A stretch of DNA of 64,000 nt from Chamaecyparis obtusa. Taxonomy: Eukaryota; Streptophyta; Pinopsida; Cupressales; Cupressaceae. The stretch's first letter is position 1, and every line of letters starts with the position of its first letter. Below are positions 22,450 through 33,850 of this stretch, one piece after another. The notes beneath the pieces were generated by a model. That model saw only the letters and a list, made by a program, of their open reading frames with translations, was not told the DNA's origin and made no database searches. The position numbers and the translations under genes are program-made. The stretch lies in the NCBI GenBank assembly GCA_027943335.1, contig BSBK01008838.1:1-64000 (forward strand). The letters run 5' to 3'.

Positions 22450-22461
22450 TTCTCCCCCTTT
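22450..22461 (-). other. B polypurine tract
   Basis: Minus strand AAAGGGGGAGAA next to the LTR start TGTTAATCC. Two more pyrimidine runs (CCCCCTTT) occur at about 22555 and 22615 on the plus strand, possibly further polypurine-like tracts. Confidence 0.88.
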
Positions 22462-22462
22462 G

Positions 22463-22734
22463 GCATTAGTATCAAAAACATTATGTATATGTATGGACTA
22501 CAAAATTTGGATTTGAAAATTTGTAAACCAGAAATGTGTGAACTTGTGTGAACTCCCCCTTTGTACATGCTCTCAATGTAAAGGACATGCAAAGAATATA
22601 TACACATATATTTCCCCCTTTTTTGAAATTAATTCAAAAAATGTACTTACAATTTGTCAAATATGTGCTGATGGGTTTTCTATAGAGTGGCCAAGAGGTT
22701 TTCCCATTCCTCTTCGAGATTTTCAAGAGAAATT
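22463..22734 (-). other. B 3' non-coding remnant
   Basis: Short native stretch between B's polypurine tract and D. Its only noteworthy feature is the repeated CCCCCTTT. No coding match. Confidence 0.5.
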
Positions 22735-24267
22735 TGTTAGAATGATTTTAGAATAACTGAGGGGGAGGGGGGTGAATTAGTTATCCTTAGGTCCAAATGT
22801 ACCAATTAGACTTTCAACTACTTCAACAATCTTATATCTATTCAACAATTCACTTGGTCTCTATAAAATATATCATTAACATAAAACTTGCAGTCCACTG
22901 TCCAAAAGTAATCAACTTGCATAATATAAAACTTTCAACAACATAACACATCAAATAACATTCACACAAGTATAACACCATGATTTGACATGGAAACCCA
23001 ATATGGGAAAAAACTACTAGTAACATGCTACTAAATTTTCACTCTTCTGAAGTGAGCTCTGTGAGAAACTAACCCTGTTAAAGGTTTACAATACACATTG
23101 TTAGGTGTGACCCTATTAAAGGATTTAATCACCATGTTAAGAGTGGCTTGGTTAGAGGGCTTAAGAATATTCCATTAGAATGTCACCTTGATTAAAGGGT
23201 TTACAAAATGACTGTTAGGTCAACCTTGATTAAATGATTTTAACTGATATAATGGCTAGAAAGTAACAATAGGTTCTGATCTAAAATATAGAACTCACTT
23301 TGCAAATAAAGATCCAATATGCTCATATGATGATTTACTAAGTGACCTTCATTTCCATCCCCATCTTTGATCTTCTTGGAAATCCCTTCAAGAAATCACC
23401 TCAACTCTGTTCAGCTCTTCACAGCTCTTCTTAGCCTTCTACTTAGGTTCATCAGTCAATAACATCAACCTCTTCCACCACACTACATAACCCACAATTA
23501 GGTCATCCTTATACCTCTTTGATCAAGTAGATTAATCTTTTGCCTCTTAATCTCTTACATAGATCTTAGGTTTAGGTCAAATTCATCAAATCCTTCCATC
23601 ATTTAGTTATCCTTATCTTTCTAGATACTTCTTAAAACTTCTCCTTGAATCCATAAGAAAATGGTTTACCATGCATTAAATGCTCCACTTCATTCATTAT
23701 TAATGTCAACACATTTTACATATCCCAAGAATTTGAATATGTTGGTTGGGATTCTCAATTCCTTCACAAACTGTAAATTACTGACACTCAGTCAATACTG
23801 TGTTCATCTCCTCGGTCATCACTAAATAACTCAGTCATTGCTAAAAATTTTCTACTTAGCTAACATTGTCTTTGCTCAGTTAATTCTTTGATACTCGATA
23901 ATTACTGATGCTTGATCAACACTAAAATTTACTCAGATTATACTGGTGCTCGGTCAACACTAGCATCACTTGGCTTAAACTAAATTTCTTCTCTTTTTCT
24001 TGGTTAAGCCCATGCTTCAAATCTATTGACTTCTTCACTTAGCATTAAAGATAAACAACACATTACCTTGTCAATGTGCCAACTAATCAAGTACCCATTG
24101 TAGTATCACATAACTCAACCTTTCCTTAGGTCCTCTTATTATCTCCTCTTTTCAAATCCTCTTCATCAATCAAAAGATATGGTACTCTACTAGATAGCAA
24201 CTATCTCACCAGTTAAGGTTTGACATCAATGACAATATAACAATTGTTTAAATTGTAGTTTCCAACA
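22735..24267 (-). repeat. D 3' LTR
   Basis: Begins TGTTAGAATGATTTTAG and ends TTTCCAACA on the plus strand. It carries the GGGGGGTGAATTAGTTATCC block near 22770 and the CACTCTTCTGAAGTGAGCTC block near 23040, shared with other LTRs here. Confidence 0.88.
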
Positions 24268-24278
24268 ATCTCTCTTTT
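24268..24278 (-). other. D polypurine tract
   Basis: Minus strand AAAAGAGAGAT directly before the LTR start TGTTGGAAA. Confidence 0.8.
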
Positions 24279-24687
24279 GGAATTGATGGCAACACTTACA
24301 TGTTCTACCATAAACTTCATATGCATAGTCACCATACAATCCAAAAAAGTTATCTTTCAGTCTGATCAATAGTTTTCCAAAACTCTCACTCATCTTATTC
24401 AATCACTTCCTCTTTACTTAGGGTAATTTCTTCTATATCTTTCTCTCGGGTTTACTAAATCTCTCCCTCTTTGAAAAAAATGGGAAAGATATTTCATCTT
24501 CACCATGTAGATATCTTCATGTCATTTCTCTAAATTTTATTACTCCTTCTATCATCTTGCTTATGATTGATCAACATCTTGTTCTTTACTTTTCACAGCT
24601 CTAGGCAACTCATAAAGTGTGACCTCCATGACATCAATTTGTCAGATATTCTGATTTATTCCATTTGATGCAATGCTCCTAGATATG

Positions 24688-26500
24688 TTACTGGGTAGCC
24701 TTAGTTAGGGGAATCACCCCTAATTTACCTCTCAGGCATTCATGAGCATCCTTAGGTAATTCCTTAGTGAATATATCTCCTAATTGTTCCTTTGTATTCA
24801 CATACTCCAATCTCACCTCTTTGTCTTGAAATAGCTCTCTCAAGTAATGATACTTGATAGCAATATGCTTAGTCTTAGTGTGCATTACAAGATTCTTTGA
24901 TATATTAATAGCACTTGTGTTATCACAGAAAATAAAAATTAGCTCAATGATTTCTTCCTTCATACCTTTTAATAATTTCTTAATCCACACCAAATTTGAA
25001 CAATTCATTGTTGCGGCTACATATTCAGCTTTTGTTGTAGATTGAGAAATGCAGTTCTATTTCTTACTTGTCCAAGAGACTAATCTCTTTCCTAGAAAGA
25101 ATGCACCACCACTTGTACTCTTTTTGTCATCCACATTTCCTACCCAATTTGCATCAATGTAAACTTTTAGTTCAAACTTGTCAGTCTTCTTGTAATACAA
25201 TCCATAGTCCTATGTTCCTTTTAGATATCTCAATATCCTTTTCACTGCCATCATGTGACTCTCTTTAGGATTTTCAGAAAATAATGCAACAATCCCAAAT
25301 GCTAAGGAGATATTTGGTCTGCTATGGACAACATATTGTAACTTTCTAATTATAGACCTATACAAGGTTTGATTCACTTCAGTTGTATCATCAATTTTTG
25401 ATAGTTTTTGTCTAGTAGCAATGGGTGTATTTACTAGTCTAGAATCTTCCATACCAAAATTTTTCATTATCTCCTTGACATACTTAGACTATGTAATGTA
25501 GATATCTTTCTTCATCTAATAAACTTGCAAACCAACAAATAATTTGATCTCACTAAACATAGACATCTCAAATTTAGTTTGTATCTCATTTGAAAATGTT
25601 TGACATAGGGCATCCAGTCCTCCAAATATGATATCATCAACAAAAATTTCAGCTAACCATTTCCCTTTACCTTTTTCAGTATTCAAATACAGAGTGTTGT
25701 TATCATTTGTCCTTACAAATCCAATCTTTATCAAATAATTGTGCTATCTCGCATACCATGCTCTGGGGGCTTGTTTTAATCCATACGGTGCCTTGTGAAG
25801 TTTACAAACCATGTTCTTCTTGCTTGGATCAACAAATCCTTCTGGTTGTTCAATGTATACTTCTTCTTCCAATATTCCATTCAGAAATGCAGATTTGACA
25901 TACATTTGATACACTTTGAATCTTTTAAAAGCTGCATATGGAAGTAGAGTTCTCACTCCTAATCTTGCAACTGGGGAAAATGTCTCCCCATAGTCAATGC
26001 CTTCTTCCTATGCATATCCCTTGCATACCAATCTATCTTTATTCCTAGTGACTTCTCCATGCTCATTTAGCTTATTTATGAACACCCACTTTGTTCCAAT
26101 AACATTCTTGTCTTCTGGTCTCGACACTAGAGTCCAGGTTTTTTTCTTTTCTATCTGCTCAATTTCTTTATTCATGGCTTGAATCCAATCTTCATTCTCT
26201 AAAGCATCTTTCACTGTCCTAGGCTCAAATTTATATAACAAGCATGTTTGATCTTTCAACTTACTTCTTGTCATGACTCTAGATTCCTTATCTCCAATGA
26301 TTTTTTCTGGCTTATGACGTCTTCTCACATATTGTGCCATTGTAGGCTCAAATATCCTTTCTATTTGTTCTTGATCTCTAGGTTCATCTAGTAAATTATC
26401 TGCCTCCTCTTCAGATTGGTCAACAGCATCCTTATGATGCTCAACATTTTCTTGTTGTTTGTCGGCAGGTTCATGTTGTTGCTCGACATCTTTATTTTCT
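24688..26500 (-). pseudogene. pol: D reverse transcriptase and RNase H, broken
   Basis: Copia RT: GTKWVFINKLNEHGEV near 26100, [20 protein letters not shown] near 25780, catalytic box IFVDDIIFG near 25640, then LVNTPIATRQKL near 25430. RNase H has IFCDNTSAINISKNLVMH near 24905 and ends LGVIPLTKATQ at 24688. The first catalytic Asp of RT (DVKSAFLNG) reads Tyr in [10 protein letters not shown], and an RNase H Asp reads Asn. Stops near 25742, 25515 and 25060 are compatible with C-to-T or G-to-A changes. Not functional. Confidence 0.88.
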
Positions 26501-27351
26501 ATTTCAGGTATATTACTAGCCTCTCCTTCTTCCATGTATACAAAAGATCTGTAATCTTCAGATTCTTTCTTGCACACAACTTCATTCTTTTCTTCATAGT
26601 CATCGACTCTAACATTTGCACTTTCCACAACTTTTTTAGTGTTAGAATTCAAACACTTGTAAGATTTTCTCTTAGTGGAATATCCTAGGAATATGCCTTC
26701 ATCACTTTTAGCACCAATTTTTCCATTCCTATTGTCCTTCAGTATATAATATTTTCTTCCAAAGACTTTAAAGTATTTCACATTAGGTGCATAACCATGC
26801 CATAATTCAAAAGGTGTAGCATTTTTACCTTTCTTGATTTGTACTCGGTTCAAGGTATAAACAACTATACTTATAGCTTCTCTCTAGTATTTTTGTGCAA
26901 CATTATTCTCTATCATCAGTGTTCTAGCACAATCCATAATTGATCTATTTCTTCTCTTTGTTATACCATTATATGGAGGTGTCCTTGGTGCAGACATTTT
27001 TCTTTTTATTCCTATATGATTGAAGAATATGTTGAACTCATTTGATATGAACTCTCCTCCTTTGTCAGATCTCAGACATTTCAAGATTTTACCTATTTCT
27101 TTCTCAACTGTTACCAAATACCACTTAAACAATTGAAAGACATTAGATTTCTCTTTTAGAAACATTATAGTCATCATTATAGAATATTCATCAACAAACA
27201 AAATGAAATATTTATCACCATAATAACTTTGCACACCAATAGGTCCACAAAGGTCAATATGAACCAATTCCAAAATATTATCAGAAGTATGTGTCTTTCT
27301 CTTGAAACTAGACTTTGTCATCTTTCCCAATTGATATTGTTTACACATCAC
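26500..27351 (-). pseudogene. pol: D integrase, broken
   Basis: Core: LVHIDLCGPIGVQSYYGDKY near 27250 and CLRSDKGGEFISNEF near 27060 keep the two Asp. The catalytic Glu after the NG motif is Lys in YNGITKRRNRS near 26950. The C-terminal part (GKKYNATPFELWHG-like, near 26800, here KNATPFELWHG) joins a long acidic linker to RT. One stop lies near 26885. Confidence 0.85.
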
Positions 27352-27910
27352 ATTATTAGGTTTCTTTAATCTTGGTAATCATCTACCTTTCTTCTTCTTA
27401 CTAATGTTTACAGAATTTTCAAAGTTCACATGACACAACCTCTTATTCCATAACCATACATCATCAAATTGTGAAAATAAACATGTTTCTTCATATAGGT
27501 CTAGATAGAACAAATTACCTCTTATTTGTTCTCCACTTCTAACTAGTTCACAAGTGGCATCAAATATTTTAGCCTTCTTGTGATGAAATTCAACTCAGTA
27601 ACTAGTATTGTTCAACTATGCAACACATAACAAATTATAGTTAAGATCTTCAACCCAATAAACATTGTCACATCTGATCTTATCAATCAATCTTATTGAT
27701 CCTTTTTCCTTCATAGGACATGGTGCATCATTACCAAACTTAACACTTCTACCTTTGTAATGGTTTAAGATTTTAAACTTAATTTTATCATAGTCATGTG
27801 ATTTGAGCAACTACTATCAATAATCTATTTATCACCTTTACTCACATATGAAATAAGTGCAGTTTTCTCATCTTCATCAGAATCATCTTTCATAGCAACA
27901 TAAACAACTT
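27352..27910 (-). pseudogene. pol: D protease and pre-integrase region, broken
   Basis: The protease active site is visible near 27815 as IIDSSCSNHMT: the usual D-S-G reads D-S-S (G-to-A) and the preceding Trp is a TAG stop. The region LNYNLLCVA (near 27620) is followed by TAG in place of Gln, then GNLFYLDLYEE near 27505 of the GAG-pre-integrase domain. The same landmarks occur in element I. Confidence 0.75.
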
Positions 27911-28009
27911 ATATATCACAATCATCAGATTCACTAGTTTCACTGTCAGTTTATTCTTCAGCAATATAACAAGACTTCTTACCTTTGTCTTTGTATTCCT
28001 TGTACCTTC

Positions 28010-28865
28010 TGTGATCTTTGTCATTTATTTTGCCTTTATACTTGCTTTCCCTTCTTTCATCCTTGTCATTCCTATTAAGGCATTATGCTGCAATATGGCC
28101 AAATTTGTTACATGAAAAAAAATTTATAGGGAGTTTACCTTTGAATTTTCCTCTTCCTCTCGATAGTCTTCTAGCCATAAGTGCCTCAAGCTCATCTAGA
28201 TCATTATCAGAAGTATCACTGTCACTGTCGTTGTTACTGTCACTGTTCACACATTATTCTTTTCCTTTCTTAGACTTATGAAGAATCATCTAAGACTTAA
28301 ATGTAGATTCAATATTATGAGCAGTAAAATTATCAAAATTAGACAACTCAAAAGTAGTAAGCCTACCAGCAAGACCTTCAGAGGTTAGGATGTTACCAAG
28401 AGTACATCTTGATTCTTGTATTGCATAAACTCTTATAGCATAGATAGGAAGTAAAGTTCTCAAAAATTTGCTAATAATAGTTTCATCACCAATGTTCCCA
28501 TTAGCTCCTCTAATAGCATTTACTACCTCTTTAACTTTGCCACAATATTGAACAATGTTTTCACCTTCTAACATTTTCATTTCATCAAACTTACCTCTCA
28601 AGCTTTTAGATTTCGATCTCAGAATATTTGTGTCCCCGCCATAGATAGCTACCAGTGTGTCCCACATTTGTTGTGCATTAGTATAGTCCTTTTTGTCTTT
28701 AAACTCGGTATAGCTTAGGGCTGATGCAATCTCGAACATTGCTTGATTGTGTTCTTGTTTTTCCTTCATCTCCTCAGTTGTCATAGGTGCAGCAACTGGT
28801 ACATAATCATGTTCCACATAGTATTTTGCCGAATCACCAATTCTGGCTAGATGCAACTTCATCAA
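28010..28865 (-). pseudogene. gag: D gag, nearly open
   Basis: Copia gag of the UBN2 type. The frame 28865-28290 is open for 191 codons, with MKLHLARIGDSAKYYVEHD at the start, QMWDTLVAIYGGD near 28650 and ENIVQYCGKVKEVVNAI near 28560. Downstream a zinc knuckle near 28100 reads FSCNKFGHIAA-stop-C: the first Cys has changed and a stop replaces a residue. Close relative of the gag in element I (53834-52590), which is intact through the knuckle. Confidence 0.85.
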
Positions 28866-28974
28866 ACTCTACCATACAGGGAATTTCTCCTTATTTAGCT
28901 TTGATACCTCCCTTTTGTACATCTTTATCATTAGCTTTAAGTACCTTTAAACTTTCTCCTTACAAGCACCAACA

Positions 28975-28986
28975 TCTCTGATACCA
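28975..28986 (-). other. D primer binding site
   Basis: Minus strand TGGTATCAGAGA two bases from the 5' LTR (28989). Initiator tRNA-Met type. Confidence 0.85.
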
Positions 28987-28988
28987 AT

Positions 28989-29876
28989 TATTAGAATTAT
29001 TTTAGAATAACTAAGAGGGGGGGTGAATTAGTTATCCTCAAGTCTAGATATACCAATTCAAATTTCAACTACTTCAACAATCTTAGATCTATTCAACAAT
29101 TCACTCAGTCTCTATAAAATATATCAATAACATAAAACTTGCAGTCCACTGTCTAAAAGTAATCAACTTGTAGAATATAAAACTTTCAACAACATAACAC
29201 ATCAAATAACATTCACACAAGTATAACACCAGGATTTAATGTGGAAATCCAATATGGGAAAAAACCACAAGTAACATGCTACTAAATTTTCACTCTTCTG
29301 AAGTGAGCTCTATGAGAAGCCAACCCTATTAAATGTTAAAAATACACACTATTAGGTGTGACCCTGTTAAAGGATTTAATCACCCTGTTAAGAGTGGCCT
29401 GGTTAGAGGGCTTAAGAACATTCCATCAGAATGTCACCTTGATTAAAGGGTTTACAAAATGATTGTTAGGTCAACCTTGATTAAAGGATTTTAATTGATA
29501 CAATGGTTAGAAAGTAACAGTAGGTTCTGATCTGAAATATACAACTCACTTTGCAAATACAGATCCAATACACTCATATGTTGATTTACTAATTGACCTT
29601 CGTTTCCATCCACATATGTGATCTGCTTAGAAATCCCTTCAAGCAATCACCTCAACTCTGTTCAGCTCTTCAAAACTCTTCTTATCCTTCTACTTAGGTT
29701 CATCAATCAATAACATCAACCTCTTCCACCACATTGCATATCCACAATTAGGTCATCCTTATACCTCCTTGATCAGGTAGATTAATCTTTTGTCGCTTAA
29801 TCTCTTTCATAGATCTTAGGTTTAGGTCAGATTCATCAAATCCTTCTATCATTTAGTTCTTCTCCTTATCTTTCTA
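28989..29876 (-). repeat. D 5' LTR, truncated
   Basis: Matches 22735-23625 and begins TATTAGAATTATTTTAG (the terminal TG is now TA). Homology stops near CCTTATCTTTCTA, and the next bases belong to B's long frame. Confidence 0.88.
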
Positions 29877-32800
29877 AGTGTGGAAGTAACTCTGTGTGTA
29901 GCTCGGTTAATTGTTCTCTTATTTTATCCTTGTCATTCTTCAATTCTAGTCTTAATAGTTGGATTTGTATAACTTTTGCATAATGCTCATAAAATGCATT
30001 GGGCTTGATTATCAGACTATTTGCACTATTATTTAAATCTTCATCTAGTTTCTTAATCTTTTCACTAATCTCGATAGTGAAAGAATCTATAGTGCATATA
30101 TTTTGCAAAATTTTAATAACCCTTTGGATAATGCTTTCTAGCTTGGTTATTACATCAGATAGTTTGACCTTGTTTATTGCCACTTCCTGGTTGATTCTCT
30201 CCACTAGCTTGAGTTGTATCTTTGCCTCTTCTTGCTTTTCAATTCTCTTCTCAGCATCTACATTTGGTGAGTTTATATGCTTGGTTAGAGTTTCATGTTG
30301 ATAAATGGTGGGAGTTGCCTCATCAACATTGATATCAGGGACTACTTGCATAAAAAAATTTCTAACATCTTGTAAGACTTTCTTATGCTTGCTTTCCTGT
30401 CTTAGCTTCTCTTGTGCAACCTTCCTTGTGCACAATTCTCAAAATCTTCTAAGTGCTTTCAGCTCTAGAATTTTTGGGTCACATGTAGGAGTTTCAATGA
30501 TTTCATCTAAAGTGACTGGACCCTTACCATGTTTCTTCTTTTTCTTCTTCTCCTAAGTACTTGATGTGGGAGATTTCCCATAAGGTACTAGAGCTTTAGT
30601 CTCTAGATTAGAATTTTATTTATTGGTTGACACACTTTCTTCTTTTTCTTTCCCTTTGAATGTTCCCCCAGTCCGAGGTCCTTGGGCTTCTAGCCTTGTG
30701 TTAGTTGTACAAATATCTACATTTGTCTTGGTTTCAGCTTCTTTATTTTCTTCCTCTTTGATTTCAGGCTCATTTATCTCCTTTGGTCCTTCTTCACTCT
30801 ATCCTTCGGTGGTGTCTTGTTGTTTCTCGGGTGTCTACTCCCTAGGTTTCCCTCGAGTGGCAATATCAATGGCATGCATCAATATAGGTAAGTTACCTAG
30901 TATGCTTACTGTTATTGTTGTACAAGGTCTTTCTTCCTCAGTGTGTTTTGCAGCCACGGTGATATCTTCATCATCCTTTGCTTCATCATCATGATCTCCT
31001 TTAGTAATGTCTTCTATTTTTACTTCAACATTCTTGGTTGTAACAAGGTGCTCAGGAGTATCATGTTTTTCTTCTTCAGTATAACCTACTAGATAGAAGT
31101 CTTCGGCGTATGTATGATCTTGTATTTTAGTATTAGATATATGAATAGGCTCTTTAGTAGCTAGATCTACATCATCTGAATGTACCCCTTTTCCTTTACC
31201 TTTTACTTTTTTCTCAGGGATTATTGTTAGTGTAGTTTTGTCTGCTTTAGCCTTTGAATCCAATATTTTAGTCCAAAAAACTTTACTGTCTTCATCTACT
31301 TCTCCAAGTTTCCCTTACAATATTTTTAATGCTCTACCTTTCATTATAAATCTATTGGCATACTATTTCATGAAGTCTTCAACTTTTTTTTAGAGAGATT
31401 AACCATTTCCAACATTAATGAACATTTTCTCATTTCCTTCTCGGTATGCAAGGCATAGGTCCATCTTTCCAATAACTTCTCATATAGCTCCTTAGGAATG
31501 TAATCTAAAAATTCCACTAGTAATCTTCTAAATGTTATTATCATGCTAATGATTGCCTCTTCTATCTTTTCCTGATCCTTGGTTGACATATGTACAAATT
31601 GACTCATTTTAGGGTGAACTAGTCTACCTGTTTCCTTTATGTTCTCTACTAGCTCATCAATTGATTGATTTTTATTTACAATAAATTAATTAAATTTACT
31701 GGTGTCTTCTTATTTGGAGTCAATATCATCCTTACCTCTTATTACCCTTCTCCTCTTCTTAGGTTACTCAGTGGTAGCTTGGGCACCTATATTCTTATTC
31801 TGATATGTTCTTTTAGGTGTAGGCCTTGTAATTTTTGCAATTCCTTATTTTAGGGGTGGAGAAACACTTGTAGAGGATCTTGTCCTCACTTAGGTAGGAG
31901 TCTCTACTTGTTTTCTCTTCCCTTTGGCCTTCATTGGTGCAGCTTGTAGTTCTTTATCTAACTCGGTCTCCTCTTCATGTTCACTATTACCGATCAGAAG
32001 TTGTTCCTCGATTACTTCCTTAAATGGCTTCTTTGCTGCTTCTTCCTCTTCACTGAATTTCTTAGTCAAGGTGTCCATCATTTTCTTGGATTTTCTACTA
32101 ATATTGACTTTGACTTAGTCCATTTTTATTCTAAGATTAGCTTCTTCACAAGTTCCAAACCTAGTAGCTTTAGGGTCTTTGGGCTCAGCTAATAGTTCCT
32201 TTATTGATCTAGAGGCTCGGTCAGTATCAAGTTCATATCCCATTGGAGGTAACCAAGAAGTCCTTGGCTAAACCACCTTTATCTATGTGGTGTCAGTTTC
32301 CACCAAAAAATAAATATCATCCTTGTGTTGTTCAACCAATTATGTAGGTATCCTGCTCCTTTTATGCATTCTTTCTTTAAACTTTCCAAAATAATCATCC
32401 ATCACAACCTCAAAATTATGACCTAATTTCTTGATGAATTCACCGATTTGGATTATGATCGACTGGTTGACATCCCATTCAATATTACTGACTGATGGGA
32501 AATAGTTTTGCAAGTATAAAAATGTACACACAAGAGGTGAACCAAACTTACAAGTTTTTCTTTGCAACATAGATAGTCTTCATGTTCTCCTACAATTATT
32601 TCAACATTAGCTCGAAAAGGTTTAATTGTAACCCTTTCTTGACAACCTAGTATACTATGTCCATTGCTCTGCATGGGACACTGCTGGACCTGCTTGATTG
32701 AAATATTTTGTATGCTATTACATAGACTCTAGATCTGGTTTCTGGATCAATGATTGTCTTGATCCTCATGCCTCTACCATCCCACTCAGCTCTTGTTAAT

Positions 32801-33297
32801 TTTTTAGTTTCTATTCTCAGTGGGTGCCTTAGGGCTTTAGCTTTGTTGTTTGTTGGGTAACTAGTAACCATGTGGACAACATCCTTAGTAATTTTGATCG
32901 GTTCATCCAATCACATATTGTCTTTGTGAACATGGCTAAGTTCAACCCTAATCCATTCAGTCTTAAACTCCTTCAAGAAATGAAAGGCATTTGTCAGACC
33001 TTTAATTTCTAGGTGTTTGTAATCATTCTTCAACTTTCCATCATGACACATTTCCTGATATGTAGATTGGAGCTTGAAATCTCCAATTTCTCTTATCTTG
33101 CAGTGAATATAAGCATGCATATCCTGGACCAATAAAACCCTAGGTGCTATGCTTGAAAAAGTGTCTGTTTGATCAACTTGTGAAGCAATCTCGGGGTGCA
33201 ATTTGTATCTTGGTTCTTCATAGTTTGAGGACTTAATCAATGTGAACTTCTCGTCACTTTCGGTCTTGGATTTTGTAGACTTTGATGAGGATGCCAT
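29877..33297 (-). pseudogene. B ORF2: long uncharacterised retrotransposon protein, broken
   Basis: A minus-strand frame of about 1,130 codons, now in at least eight pieces. It starts with ATG at 33297 (MASSSKSTKSKTESDEKF). The first ~350 codons (to about 32340) look globular, with HAYIHCKIREIGDFKLQSTY, WDGRGMRIKTIIDPETRSRV and KIFQSSRSSSVPCRAMD. A Lys/Glu-rich acidic and basic middle follows (32081-30835), and the last part (30435-29877) is a strong coiled-coil candidate (VERINQEVAINKVKLSDVI). The first stop (32911) is TGA where TGG is likely. I recognise no protease, RT, RNase H or integrase motif. It sits where pol would be, between the CCHC frame and the 3' end. Function unknown. Confidence 0.6.
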
Positions 33298-33299
33298 TG

Positions 33300-33850
33300 A
33301 TCTAACAGTTTTAGGGCTTCATAAAAACTTTTAGGAAAATAACTCAGTTTCTTAGAACTTACTTGAAATGATAACAACCAGCTCAGGATCTACTCAAATC
33401 TCTATAAAATACTCAAAAAAATCTTTGCTCAAATTTTCTTAGATTGCTATGGTTTTCTCTAGTTTGTTGTGTGAAGAAATGACTTGCTTCGATGCTTATT
33501 TATACCTAAAATTCCTTTTCCCACTCAAAGTTTTGCATTAAATGCTTCACCTACCACAACTTAGTATAAAGATGTTCGGTTATCTCCATTGAAACTTCAG
33601 CTTGGTTAACACTAAACATTTCTCGGTTAATTCTTCAACTCATTTAACCTTCATACTTTCACCGAATAACAAAATTTCACTGGGTAATACTTTTACCGAT
33701 TATACAGATTTCATGCTTAAAACATATAATACCCTAGTGCATCTTATTTCATGCTAATTTGGTATTCATGCAATAGATATAAGGAACTATTGTAAGATAT
33801 AGCCAATTGAAATTCAATTCCATACTTGTTTTCCTTTAGGTGGAGGTGGT
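33300..33850 (-). other. Spacer between B ORF2 and its gag part
   Basis: Leader-like DNA upstream (minus sense) of the ORF2 ATG. No coding match seen. Confidence 0.5.

Larger units (their letters stand above)
22735..29876 (-). mobile_element. D: Ty1/copia element inserted in B, 5' LTR truncated
   Basis: The 3' LTR 22735-24267 is complete (1533 bp). The 5' LTR matches it only from 28989 to about 29876, where it runs into B coding sequence, so its outer 650 bp or so are deleted and no right target copy remains. The interior (minus) has primer site, gag, protease, integrase, RT and RNase H in Ty1/copia order. Many stops are present. Confidence 0.9.

Noticed and set aside
29999..30994. Plus-strand Ser/Phe/Leu-rich frames (100, 83 and 123 codons)
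   Set aside because: Antisense shadows of the Lys/Glu-rich B ORF2, with the Ser/Phe/Leu composition expected of such shadows.
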